Assembly: GCA_014650015.1 (NCBI GenBank)
Contig: BMUD01000024.1
Coordinates: 54,336 to 118,335, forward strand
From: Streptomyces griseoloalbus
GTDB lineage: Bacteria; Actinomycetota; Actinomycetes; Streptomycetales; Streptomycetaceae
Length of the DNA: 64,000 bases
Direction: 5' to 3'
The position numbers and the translations under genes were made by a program. A model generated the notes under the pieces. It was not told the origin of the DNA and did not search any database. It worked only from the letters and a program-made list of their open reading frames with translations. Positions 1 through 8,678 of the stretch are shown here, piece by piece; the stretch's first letter is position 1; each line of letters begins with the position of its first letter.

Positions 1-1
1 T

Positions 2-622
2 CCTGGCATCGACGTGTCGGCGGTCCAGTACCCCGGGCGCCAGAACCGCAGGACCGAGCCCCTCGCCCGCACCATCGATCAGCTGGTCGACGACAGCGTG
101 GAGGCACTGGGGCCGTGGGCTCACCGAGCGCTGTCCCTGTTCGGGCACAGCATGGGAGCGGTGGTCGCCTACGAGGTGGCCAGACGACTGACCGCGGCCG
201 GCAGTCCGCCCGTCACTCTCGTCGTCTCCGGCCGTCGCGCACCCGGTGACGAGCAACGGTGTGAGGTGCACCTGCGGGACGACGACGGTCTCCTGGCCGA
301 GATCAGGAGGTTGGGTGGCACGGACATGCGCCTGTTCGAGAGCCCGGACATGCGTGCCCTGTTCCTGCCGGTCCTTCGTGCCGACTACCAAGCCGTGGAG
401 ACCTACCGGCACACCGACGGGCCGCAGCTCTCCTGTCCCGTGCTCGCCCTGGCCGGCGACAGCGATCCGGTGGCGTCCCCGGCCGAGATGCGTCACTGGG
501 CTGCCCGGACATCGGCGCGGTTCGACGTGCTCAACTTCAGCGGCGGTCACTTCTACCTGGCGGACCACTCCGCGGCCGTGGCGTCCGTCGTACGCGACCA
601 TGTCATCGCGCTGACCCGCTGA
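2..622 (+). CDS. Type II thioesterase, 5'-truncated by the window edge
   Basis: This is an alpha/beta hydrolase of the TesA/GrsT family, which removes aberrant acyl groups from carrier proteins of NRPS or PKS assembly lines in the cytosol. The frame is already open at base 2 (PGIDVSAVQYPGRQNR), and that motif normally lies about 50 residues into these roughly 250-aa enzymes, so the true start is upstream of the window. Visible features are the nucleophile elbow GHSMG (Ser near base 149), the acid region AGDSDP and the catalytic His in GGHFYL near the C-terminus. No assembly-line gene lies downstream, so its parent cluster must be to the left. Confidence 0.9.
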   Translation, partial: PGIDVSAVQYPGRQNRRTEPLARTIDQLVDDSVEALGPWAHRALSLFGHSMGAVVAYEVARRLTAAGSPPVTLVVSGRRAPGDEQRCEVHLRDDDGLLAEIRRLGGTDMRLFESPDMRALFLPVLRADYQAVETYRHTDGPQLSCPVLALAGDSDPVASPAEMRHWAARTSARFDVLNFSGGHFYLADHSAAVASVVRDHVIALTR

Positions 623-923
623 TCCCGTCGGCGAGCCGTCGGCAGAGCCGGCCACCCCAAGAAGGCGAGGTGATCCGGAAGAAGCACCCTGCGAGTCCTG
701 CCTTACCCGATGGCTCGAGCCAGACGCGGTCGTACGCCGCCCCTCGGGACTCTCGGCCGGCCCGCCTCCCGACTGGGACGACCTGGAACGCGCTGAGCAT
801 CGCGTCCCACCGCACGTCGCCGGGCTCCGAAGTGCTGCGGCGGCCCCGCCCAGGTGCCGTCCGCGTCCCGGCGGGCGAAACGCTCACCCCGCGCGCCGCA
901 AGCCGGCCCGTGGGCGGGAAGGT
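623..923. other. Non-coding gap
   Basis: Convergent spacer between the thioesterase and the small minus-strand gene. I see no convincing gene, RNA or terminator hairpin here. Confidence 0.5.
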
Positions 924-1139
924 CTAGCCGTTCTCGCGGTCCAGGACGCGGCGAGCCGCCTCGGCCTCCGCCGCCGACGGGGACAGCTCGTCGAGGGAGT
1001 CCAGTTCGGTGTCGGCCTCCAGCTCCCGCTCCCAGGCCGCCGCGAGCCGCTCCTGTTCCTCGCGCGGTGTGCCGCTGACGGCCTCCCGGTGGTGCGGGTC
1101 CAAAGCCGCCAGGAATCGTCCGACCGGGTCCATGGGCAT
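924..1139 (-). CDS. Small acidic hypothetical protein, 71 aa
   Basis: The frame could be read further upstream, but the start used is ATG at 1139 because an AAGGAG site lies 6 nt before it. The product begins MPMDPVGRFLAAL and is rich in Glu, Ala and Arg (for example EELEAD-type stretches and a run of AEAEAARR), so it is probably helical. I do not recognise a named family. It is divergent from the operon starting at 1522 and has no obvious partner. The ribosome site and clean codon bias are the main support. Confidence 0.55.
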   Translation of the reverse strand: MPMDPVGRFLAALDPHHREAVSGTPREEQERLAAAWERELEADTELDSLDELSPSAAEAEAARRVLDRENG

Positions 1140-1521
1140 GTCGTGCTCCTTGTCGCTCGGAAGGTGGCCACTCTTGACCCAGGATGGCCAGCCGGGCCCG
1201 GGACGAGCATCCGACACGGCCTGTGACCACCCTGATGGCCGCCCAGGACACGCCGGCGGACCCCAGGAGTCATGACAATGCCGGGACACGGCAGCGCCAG
1301 TAGCGGCGTCGTGCCCGTCCGGCCGACCCCGATCCCAGTCGGCGCCCACCGGCCCGTCCCCCCTCGGCGAACCCGCTCTGACAGCGCACCCCCCTGTTCA
1401 CGAAGGGCCGAGTTGCGTCCGCCCCCGTACTCCCGCCCGCCCGGCACCGCCCGAACCGGCGTTGTCACTGGCCTCCTCTACAGTTCCGGTCACTTGATCA
1501 TTGTGGATGCGGGAGGCACAC
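1140..1521. other. Divergent intergenic region
   Basis: Holds the promoters for the minus-strand small gene and for the DUF4132 operon. A TACAGT hexamer at 1479-1484 could be a -10 element, but no -35 sits at a normal distance. I see no gene in it. Confidence 0.4.
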
Positions 1522-2376
1522 ATGGGGTGGGTGTCGGCAGGCGGCTACGAAGTCGCCCTCGACGGCGGCAAGGTGGTGTGCCGCAACGCGGCCGGGCGGC
1601 GGCTGAAGTCCGTACCGCCCAAGATCGCCGACGATCCCGCGGTGGTGGGGCTGCGTCAGCTCGTCGAGTGGCTGGAGCGGCACGAACGGCAGTGCCTGAC
1701 CGACGTCGAGCGGTGGATGGTGCGCTCGCTGCCGGTGCCGTTCGAGGTGCTGGCGCGGGTGTGGCCGGACCCGGCCTGGCAGGCCGCCCTGCGCGACCTG
1801 GTGGTCACCGGCGCGGACGGCGCGGTGGCCGGATTCCTGCGGGATGCCGACCCTGAGCGCGGCCTCGGCCTGGTCGACCTCGACGGCGACACCGTCCGGC
1901 TCACCCCCGACCTGGTCCGCCTGCCGCACCCGGTGCTGCTCGACGAACTCGAGGAACTGCGGGAGTTCGCCGTCGAGATAGGCATCGAGCAGCGCGCCCA
2001 GCAACTGTTCCGCGAGGTGTGGCACCGGCCCGCGGCGTTCGACGCCGAGGCCACCTCCGTCGAGGACTACGCGGGCGGTGCCTTCAAGCAACTGCGATTC
2101 CTGCACGGCCGCGCGACGCAACTGGGGTACCGCGTACGCGGCGGCCACGCCGTGTGCTCCGTGTTGGAGGACGGCCGCGCGGTCGAGGCCCGGGTGTGGG
2201 TCGGCGACTACGACGGCTACGACGAGGCGGAGACCGGCCCCCTGCTCTTCACCGATCCGGCGGGCCGGGTCCTGAAGCTCGGTCAGGTCGGGCCGGTGGC
2301 CTGGTCGGAGGGCATGCGCATGGCAGCCGCACTGTACGCCGGACGCGACATCGAGGACGAGGAGCGTGCGGCATGA
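1522..2376 (+). CDS. DUF4132 domain protein, first gene of the MoxR/VWA operon
   Basis: The 284-aa product matches the DUF4132 domain found at the C-terminus of E. coli MolR/YehI. Diagnostic stretches are RRLKSVPPKIADDPAV (about residues 25-40), an ERW segment near 65 and the RVWPDPAWQAALRDLVV block near 80-97. In E. coli the domain is part of a large protein; here it stands alone. The start is ATG 1522 with GGGAGG 5 nt upstream; an upstream ATG at 1507 and a TTG at 1501 lack a site. Its stop overlaps the next start (ATGA). The molecular role of DUF4132 is not established. Its constant association with MoxR ATPase and VWA proteins suggests a chaperone-like complex. Confidence 0.85.
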   Translation: MGWVSAGGYEVALDGGKVVCRNAAGRRLKSVPPKIADDPAVVGLRQLVEWLERHERQCLTDVERWMVRSLPVPFEVLARVWPDPAWQAALRDLVVTGADGAVAGFLRDADPERGLGLVDLDGDTVRLTPDLVRLPHPVLLDELEELREFAVEIGIEQRAQQLFREVWHRPAAFDAEATSVEDYAGGAFKQLRFLHGRATQLGYRVRGGHAVCSVLEDGRAVEARVWVGDYDGYDEAETGPLLFTDPAGRVLKLGQVGPVAWSEGMRMAAALYAGRDIEDEERAA

Positions 2377-5300
2377 CGACGTACGACGGCATCACCTACG
2401 ACGAGACCACCTGCGCCGCGCTGCTCGACGCCGGAGCCGTACTGCCCTCGGGCACCACGGACCGGGAGGACGCCGACGTCCTCACCGTCCGCACGTACAC
2501 GCACACCGCGCTGGACGAGCGCACGATCGTACGGCTCGTACCGGGCATGCTCGGCGAGGCGGAGGACCTCGCCCTGGACTTCCTCGGACTGGTCAGGGAG
2601 CCGGAGACCCGCGAGGTCGGGCAGGTGCGCCGGGAAACCCTCGGCTTCCCCGCCTGGGCGCTGGTCAACGACCCGGCGAACGGACACCACGCGCTGGCGC
2701 TCGTCAGGGACGTCGAGCGTCTCGCCCGGCAGGCCAAGTCCCGCCCCGGCAACGCCAAGGAGGGCTTCGAGGCGCTCGGGGAGCGGCTCGGCCGGGCCGT
2801 GCCGCACTTCCTGCCCACCTTCTACGAGCAGGCCGCCCGCGTCTTCCTCCAGCACGAGAACACCACCTACGCGTCGGCCTTCTTCGGCAAGGCCCGCGAG
2901 GCGGAGCGGGTGCACGCGCTGACGGTGGACGAGGAGCGGCAGCGGGCCGTGTTCCTGGAGTTCGCCTTCGCCGGGGCGCTGACGGTCAAGGCGCTCAAGG
3001 AGCATGTGAAGGACCTCGCGGCGAGGCTCAGCCCGGCCGAGGCCTGGGCGCAGTTCCGGCAGCTGACCGTGGAGCGCTGCGCGGCCGGCATGCCGCCGTA
3101 CGCGTCGCTGCCCCAGGACGCGCGCGCCCTGATCAAGGCGGCGGGGCTGGACCGGGTCACCGAGGAGTGCGACCTCGTCGCCGACCTGCTCGCGTCGCCC
3201 GCCGCGGTGCGGGCCCCCGCGTCGTTCTGGAACACCTACCGGACGACGCTCGTGGCCCTGGCCGAGCAACAGCCCGCCGTACGCCGCCGGCTGCTGGAGA
3301 TCATGCCGGCCGGGCTCGGCCGCTCCACCGAGGACGACGAGTTCTGGCTGGCGCTGCTGGCCGAAGCCGGCGCCGACCGGCTGCTGACGGGCGAGGCCGA
3401 GGCGGACGGGATCGAGGCGGCGGACTGGCTCAGCCGTTGGGCACTGCACCGCAAGCACGGCTCCTCGGTCAGCGGCCGATCACCGGCCACCCTCGCCCTC
3501 GTGGAGCGCATGGCCCCGCGCCTGCGCGCCCAGGGCCGCCCCGTGGACCTCTTCACGGGCCGCTGGCACGCCGCCGCCGACCTCGACCTGCTGGACCTGT
3601 GCGCGGCGCAGGGCGTACCACTGACCCTGCCCGGCGCCGACGAGGACGTCTTCCTCCCCGTCAGCCAATGGCTGAACGAGACCAGGCCCGGACGGCGCGA
3701 TCTGACGGCCGTCGCGGCGGACCCACGCTGCCGGCGCCTGCTGTACAGGTCCGTCGGCAATCTGAGCGGCCACCGCGTCGGCACCGGGCTGCTGGACGAA
3801 GTGGCCGGGCACCCCGTGCTCGCCGACGTACTGCGCGAGTGGCTGGACGACGCAGCAGGCGAGCTGGACGCCGCGGCCGGTCTGCCCGACGCGCGCGCGG
3901 CGCTGGAACGGCTGCGTCCGTTCCGTGCGGTCGCCACCCGGATCAGCGAGCAGGCCGTCGCCCGGGTCGCCGCACTCGACGTCGCGCCGCTGCTGGGCCG
4001 CACCCTGCGCGCCGGCATCCCGGACGAACTCGGCTGGCCCGCCCTCGACGAGGCGCTGCGGCGCCTCGACGCGGAGACCCGGCGCGACCGCGACGACACC
4101 CTCTGCGTCCACGAGGCCTGGCCGGCCCTGATCCTCTCCCGCGGGCACAAGGCGATCGTCGTGGGACCGCAGGACATCCTGCTGGAGCACGACCTGCGGC
4201 TGCCCGTGGAGCTGGACCGCAGGCAGCGTCCGTCGTTCCGTTACACGGACGGCGAACTGCTGGTGATGTGGCGGCAGGACAGCAAGCAGTACGGCTACTG
4301 GTCCGCCCGCCCGACCGAGGTGTTCCCGCTCGGCGGCGAGAGGCTCCCGCACTGGTACGGCAGCGGCGACGCGGGCGAGACCTCGATCCCGCTGCCGGGC
4401 GGCGGCCGCGCCACCGGTGGGCGCACCCTGCACGCCGGCGACACGGTCCTGCCGCCCGCCCGCCCAGTCCTCGGGGACGGCACCACGTACTGGCGCCAGG
4501 GCCGGCAGGGACGGCAGCAGGTGTGGCTCGAGTACGACCCGGCCACCGGCACCCACGGGCGCGCCTCGCTGCCCGCGTTCCTGCGATCCGGCATCCGCGA
4601 AGGCGCACGCCTGCTCCAGCAGCACTGCACGGTGCTGCCGCTCCTGCCCGGCCTCGAACACAGCCCGTTCGGCACGGACGGCACCGTCCTCGGCCGCTGG
4701 GTGCGCACCGAGAACGACGGCGACGAGCCCCGCACCACCGTCGGCACACCGGACGGCCGGACCGTCACCCTGCCCACGGCACCCGGCCGGAGGCCGGGCG
4801 TACCGCTCGGCGCGCTGCGACTGCCCGGCGGCGCCGAGCCCGTCGCCGTCGCCGGGCACCGGCAGATCGCCCTCTACACCGGCGACGACGGCACCGGGGT
4901 GCGGGAACTGGGCCGGGTCACCGTGCTGGAGCGCGGCGGCGAGTTCGCCGCCGGCACCCGACTCGTGCCGCCGGCCGACTTCTGGCACGCGCTGCGGCCG
5001 CGCGACGAGGACGCGTCGGCGCTGCTGCGGGCCCTCAGCGACGAGCAGGCCGGCGAACTGCTCCGCGCCGGCGCGCAGGCACTGGCGGAACGGCAGGCGA
5101 AGGTCGCGGCGGCGGCCGCACAGGAGAAGGCGGCCGGTGATCCGGACGCCGGGCGGCGGAACACCGCCGCGGCCACCACCCCGAAGCCCGCCGTGCCGAC
5201 CGCCGACGAGGTCCTGCGGGACGTCGTTTCCCGCTCCCTGCCCGCCCTCACCGAACCCCACCTGATCACCGGCGTCGCCGCCCTCGTGCGCGCGGTGCTG

Positions 5301-7433
5301 CGCCTGGCGGAGTCCGTCACCACGTTCGTGACGCCTCCGGTGGAGCGGCCCAGGACCGAGCGGCGGCACGTCGAGGGCATGTTCGCCGACTACAGCCCCG
5401 AGGACGGTGACGACCAGACGCTGCGTGAGGCGACCGACGGTCTCGCCGTGCAGCAGGGCTGGTGGGGCGGCGGGCGGCGCTGGAGCGTGCTGCGTCAGAT
5501 CCGCGCCGTCAACCACGTCCTGTCCGGGAAGCCCGCCGACGGCACACCCCTGCCCGACGCCTCACGGCTCGCCGGGACCGCCGACGGGTGGCGCAGCGAC
5601 GAATTCACCGTTCCGGGCATCGGCGCGGTGTGGCCGTCCGTGCTGGACGTACTGCGCCCGCTCGCCTACCGCGCCGCCTCACCGGCCCTCACACAGGCGC
5701 ACCGGCAGGCGCTGCTGCTGCTGTTCGAGGCCATCACGGACGGCCCGTTGGCCGCGCCGGGCGGCGCGCTGCGCGAGATCGTGCTGGGCGAACCGCACGG
5801 CAAGCAGGAGCGCGCCGGTCAGGTGCTGCGCCGGGACGGCCGCACCGTCGTCGTCCTCGGCTGCCAGAACGCCGACCGCCGCAACGGGCGCGTCACCTGG
5901 CTGGCCCTGGACCACGACCCGGCCGGCGCGTTCGGCGCGGTCGCACACTTCACGCTGGAGCGGGAGACCGCACACCCGCCGGTGTTCCCGGCCGACGCGC
6001 TGGCCGCGGTGACCGGGCTGATCCGGGACAAGGGCGCCGCGCCCTGGCAGCCGGAGGCGCCCGCCGCCCTGGCCGCCGCGACGCGCGACGGGGTGGGGCC
6101 GGTGCAGGCGGCGCTGCTGCTCGCCGGGAAGCCCTCGCAGCTCACCGACGAGGTCATCGCCGCCACCGGGCTGAAGCCGCGTCAGAAGCAGCTCGGGGAC
6201 GCGCTGCTGTCCTCGCTGGAGTTCGGTGACCGGGCGGCGCTCGTCGGCGCACTGCTGCCGGAGAACCCCGGTGACCTGTGGACGGCCGGACCGGACACGG
6301 ACACGGCGGGCCGGGTGTGGGCCGAGCGCCTCGACGGGTTCGTCCGCCTGCCCGAGGACCTCGCCGGGGAGCTCTCCCTGACGGGTCTGCCCACCGGCTC
6401 CGTCGAGCAGGTGCTCAACCCGCGCCGCACCCCCTGGATGAGCCGCACCACCGTGCTGCGGCCCGACAAGGACGGCAGACTCGTACCTCAGGACCCGCGC
6501 GCGCTGCCCGGGCGGTACGACCTGATCCGAGCCGTGGCCGCCCTCGGCGGGCTCGCCTACTCCCTGCCGTACGGACATCCGTTGCGCGCCGTCCTTCCGG
6601 AGGGACTGGCCGCGCTGCGCCGCCGCGTCGCGGATCCGCAGCTGCTGCTCGACCTCGACCTGGCATGGACGGAGAAGGGCTCGCCGACCGCCGTCGAGCT
6701 GCGCAAGGCGTACGGACTGCCCGCCACCGGCGGCGGCGACCCGCACGGCCTGACACCCGTCGGTGAGGCACTGGTACTGCGCCCCTGGTACGGCGACCAG
6801 GAGGCCGTCCTGGTGCGCGCAGGTGCCCTGACCAGCGCGGACGACCCCGTGTTCGGGCTGGTCGAGGGACTCGTCGGGCCCGGAGGGGGTCAGGGCATGC
6901 AGGCGCTGCGGACGATCCTGGACGACGAACTCGCCCGCGCCCTCGCGGCCGGGACCGATCCCGAAGGACCCACGGGCCACGCCCAGGATCCGGCCGGCAG
7001 CGTGCCCGACCTGGTGACCGAGGTCGCCGAAACCCACGGCCTGGGCGAGGATGCGGCGGTGCTCTACCTGCAACTGCTCGCCCTGCCCGACCCGACGGAC
7101 CGCAACTGCGCCCGATGGACGGGCTGGAAACCCGCCCGCATGAAGAAGGCCCGCGCCGAACTGGCGGCCACCGGCCTGGTCGTCGAGGCGAAGCGGGCGC
7201 GTGCCGGGCGCACCCTCTTCCTGCCGTGCGGCTGGCTCGACCTGAAGTCCCCCGCGCTGCCGGTGGAGATCTGGAAGCAGGGCCTCTACCCGATCCGCGA
7301 CCACTCCCGCGCGCTGCCGCTGATGCCGGTTCCCGAGCTGTTCACCCGCGCGTGGGACCGCGTCCGCGCCGGTGACGCCCCGGCCTACGAGGAACTCACC
7401 ACCCGCGCCACCCGCAAGGGCCGCCGCCGATGA
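2373..7433 (+). CDS. Giant (1686 aa) companion protein of the MoxR/VWA operon
   Basis: I recognise it by position rather than by a named enzymatic domain. Residues 1 to about 600 look helix-rich. About 600-880 is beta-rich with recurring Gly/Trp/Tyr turns (YWSARP, TYWRQG, LGRWVRT), which could form a propeller-like fold. A low-complexity Ala/Gln/Glu linker near 905-925 follows. The C-terminus, from about 1576 (CARWTGWKPARMKKAR), resembles a winged helix and may be why homologues are called DNA-binding. There are no transmembrane segments and no signal peptide. ATG 2373 overlaps the previous stop by 4 nt. Together with the 284-aa DUF4132 protein it probably fills the place of YehI/MolR. The function is unknown. 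Confidence 0.85.
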   Translation: MTTYDGITYDETTCAALLDAGAVLPSGTTDREDADVLTVRTYTHTALDERTIVRLVPGMLGEAEDLALDFLGLVREPETREVGQVRRETLGFPAWALVNDPANGHHALALVRDVERLARQAKSRPGNAKEGFEALGERLGRAVPHFLPTFYEQAARVFLQHENTTYASAFFGKAREAERVHALTVDEERQRAVFLEFAFAGALTVKALKEHVKDLAARLSPAEAWAQFRQLTVERCAAGMPPYASLPQDARALIKAAGLDRVTEECDLVADLLASPAAVRAPASFWNTYRTTLVALAEQQPAVRRRLLEIMPAGLGRSTEDDEFWLALLAEAGADRLLTGEAEADGIEAADWLSRWALHRKHGSSVSGRSPATLALVERMAPRLRAQGRPVDLFTGRWHAAADLDLLDLCAAQGVPLTLPGADEDVFLPVSQWLNETRPGRRDLTAVAADPRCRRLLYRSVGNLSGHRVGTGLLDEVAGHPVLADVLREWLDDAAGELDAAAGLPDARAALERLRPFRAVATRISEQAVARVAALDVAPLLGRTLRAGIPDELGWPALDEALRRLDAETRRDRDDTLCVHEAWPALILSRGHKAIVVGPQDILLEHDLRLPVELDRRQRPSFRYTDGELLVMWRQDSKQYGYWSARPTEVFPLGGERLPHWYGSGDAGETSIPLPGGGRATGGRTLHAGDTVLPPARPVLGDGTTYWRQGRQGRQQVWLEYDPATGTHGRASLPAFLRSGIREGARLLQQHCTVLPLLPGLEHSPFGTDGTVLGRWVRTENDGDEPRTTVGTPDGRTVTLPTAPGRRPGVPLGALRLPGGAEPVAVAGHRQIALYTGDDGTGVRELGRVTVLERGGEFAAGTRLVPPADFWHALRPRDEDASALLRALSDEQAGELLRAGAQALAERQAKVAAAAAQEKAAGDPDAGRRNTAAATTPKPAVPTADEVLRDVVSRSLPALTEPHLITGVAALVRAVLRLAESVTTFVTPPVERPRTERRHVEGMFADYSPEDGDDQTLREATDGLAVQQGWWGGGRRWSVLRQIRAVNHVLSGKPADGTPLPDASRLAGTADGWRSDEFTVPGIGAVWPSVLDVLRPLAYRAASPALTQAHRQALLLLFEAITDGPLAAPGGALREIVLGEPHGKQERAGQVLRRDGRTVVVLGCQNADRRNGRVTWLALDHDPAGAFGAVAHFTLERETAHPPVFPADALAAVTGLIRDKGAAPWQPEAPAALAAATRDGVGPVQAALLLAGKPSQLTDEVIAATGLKPRQKQLGDALLSSLEFGDRAALVGALLPENPGDLWTAGPDTDTAGRVWAERLDGFVRLPEDLAGELSLTGLPTGSVEQVLNPRRTPWMSRTTVLRPDKDGRLVPQDPRALPGRYDLIRAVAALGGLAYSLPYGHPLRAVLPEGLAALRRRVADPQLLLDLDLAWTEKGSPTAVELRKAYGLPATGGGDPHGLTPVGEALVLRPWYGDQEAVLVRAGALTSADDPVFGLVEGLVGPGGGQGMQALRTILDDELARALAAGTDPEGPTGHAQDPAGSVPDLVTEVAETHGLGEDAAVLYLQLLALPDPTDRNCARWTGWKPARMKKARAELAATGLVVEAKRARAGRTLFLPCGWLDLKSPALPVEIWKQGLYPIRDHSRALPLMPVPELFTRAWDRVRAGDAPAYEELTTRATRKGRRR

Positions 7434-7472
7434 CCACCGTCACCCGCAAGGGCCGCCGCCGATGACCACCGT
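7409..7472 (+). repeat. Perfect 32-bp tandem duplication across a stop/start junction
   Basis: Bases 7409-7440 and 7441-7472 are identical. Each copy carries an ATGA stop/start overlap. Because 32 is not a multiple of three, only the second ATG (7462) is in frame with the MoxR gene; the first (7430) is not. Confidence 0.97.
7430..7465 (+). CDS. 11-codon minicistron created by the 32-bp duplication
   Basis: Starting at the original ATGA overlap, the frame reads MTTVTRKGRRR and stops at 7463-7465, which again overlaps the next ATG at 7462. Ribosomes finishing the 1686-aa gene could restart here and then restart again at the MoxR gene. It is probably a coupling leader rather than a functional peptide. 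Whether it is translated is inference. Confidence 0.35.
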   Translation: MTTVTRKGRRR

Positions 7473-8673
7473 CCACCCGCACCTGGAAGAACCCGCACCG
7501 ATGACCACCATGGCTCCGCCCGCTCCGCCCGCCCGCCAGATCGTCCCGCCCGAGGACCGGTACGCGACCGAACTGGCCTTCCTCGCCGCCTACGACGACG
7601 GGCCGCGCCCGCCCGCGTGGCGGCTCACCCCGCGCGCGGTCGTCACGTTCGTCATGGGCAGCGACGGCGGGGCCCTGAAGCTGCCCGACGACGCGGAGGT
7701 GCCCGACGGGGTGCCGCGCCGCCTGGTGATCGAGGGCAAGTTCGTCGGCGACCGGGCGCTGGTCGAGCGATGCGTGGTGACCCTCGCCGGGGAGCGCGGT
7801 CTGCTGCTCGTCGGCGAACCCGGCACCGCCAAGTCGATGCTGTCGGAGCTGCTCTCCGCCGCCGTGTGCGGCACCAGCGGCCTGGTGGTGCAGGGCACCG
7901 CCGGCACCACCGAGGACCAGCTCAAGTACGGCTGGAACTACGCGCTGCTGCTCGCGCAGGGCCCCAGCCGGCAGGCGCTCGTGCCGTCGCCCGTCCTGAC
8001 CGCCATGTCCCGGGGCGCCGTCGCCCGCGTCGAGGAGGTCACCCGCTGCCTGCCCGAGGTGCAGGACTCGCTGGTGTCGTTGCTCTCCGAGCGGCGGATC
8101 GCCGTGCCCGAACTGGCCGGCACCGACGACGCCCTGGCGCACGCGGCGCCCGGCTTCACCCTCATCGCCACCGCCAACCTCCGGGACAAGGGCGTCTCCG
8201 AGATGTCCGCGGCCCTCAAGCGCCGCTTCAACTTCGAGACGGTCGGCCCCATCGGGGACCTCGACGCGGAGACCGCGCTGGTGCGCGGCCAGGCCCGGGC
8301 GTCCGTGGAACGGGCCGGGGCCCCGTTCCAGGTCGACGACGCCGTGCTGGAGGCACTGGTCACCGCTTTCCGGGACCTGCGCGAGGGCCGGTCGGCGGAG
8401 GGCTGGGAGGTGGAGCGGCCGTCGACGGTGATGAGCACCGCGGAGGCCGTCTCCGTCGCCGGCGCGCTCGCTCTCGCCTCGGCGTACTTCCCGGGCGACC
8501 GCGACGTGCTCGCACTGCTGCCGGGTCACCTGCTCGGCGTGGTCCGCAAGGACGACCCCGCCGACGCCGCCCGGCTGCGCGGCTACTGGGACGGCCCCGT
8601 CCGGCGCCGCGCCGAGCAGGGTTCCGCGACCTGGCGCACCCTGTGGGACCTGCGTACGGTCCTGGAGGGCTGA
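7462..8673 (+). CDS. MoxR-family AAA+ ATPase (YehL-like)
   Basis: 403 aa, close to the size of E. coli YehL. It carries Walker A GEPGTAKS near residue 118, a Walker B-like ARVEEV, sensor motif IATANLRDKG and an arginine-finger region KRRFNFE. MoxR ATPases remodel or activate partner proteins, usually together with a VWA protein, which is encoded next door. The start is ATG 7462, the in-frame ATG in the second copy of a 32-bp duplication. An ATG at 7501 is a possible alternative, because the first 13 residues (MTTVHPHLEEPAP) are unlike the rest. The ATPase is cytosolic and is expected to work with the DUF5682-VWA fusion 5 nt downstream. Confidence 0.93.
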   Translation: MTTVHPHLEEPAPMTTMAPPAPPARQIVPPEDRYATELAFLAAYDDGPRPPAWRLTPRAVVTFVMGSDGGALKLPDDAEVPDGVPRRLVIEGKFVGDRALVERCVVTLAGERGLLLVGEPGTAKSMLSELLSAAVCGTSGLVVQGTAGTTEDQLKYGWNYALLLAQGPSRQALVPSPVLTAMSRGAVARVEEVTRCLPEVQDSLVSLLSERRIAVPELAGTDDALAHAAPGFTLIATANLRDKGVSEMSAALKRRFNFETVGPIGDLDAETALVRGQARASVERAGAPFQVDDAVLEALVTAFRDLREGRSAEGWEVERPSTVMSTAEAVSVAGALALASAYFPGDRDVLALLPGHLLGVVRKDDPADAARLRGYWDGPVRRRAEQGSATWRTLWDLRTVLEG

Positions 8674-8678
8674 CGGCC

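Noticed and set aside
1462-1484. Promoter TTGTCA/TACAGT for the DUF4132 operon
   Set aside because: The spacer is only 11 nt, too short for a sigma-70-type promoter.
3480-5516. Large minus-strand frame inside the 1686-aa gene
   Set aside because: Composition is that of a shadow frame (His/Arg/Gly/Gln-rich, no motif) and there is no ribosome site.
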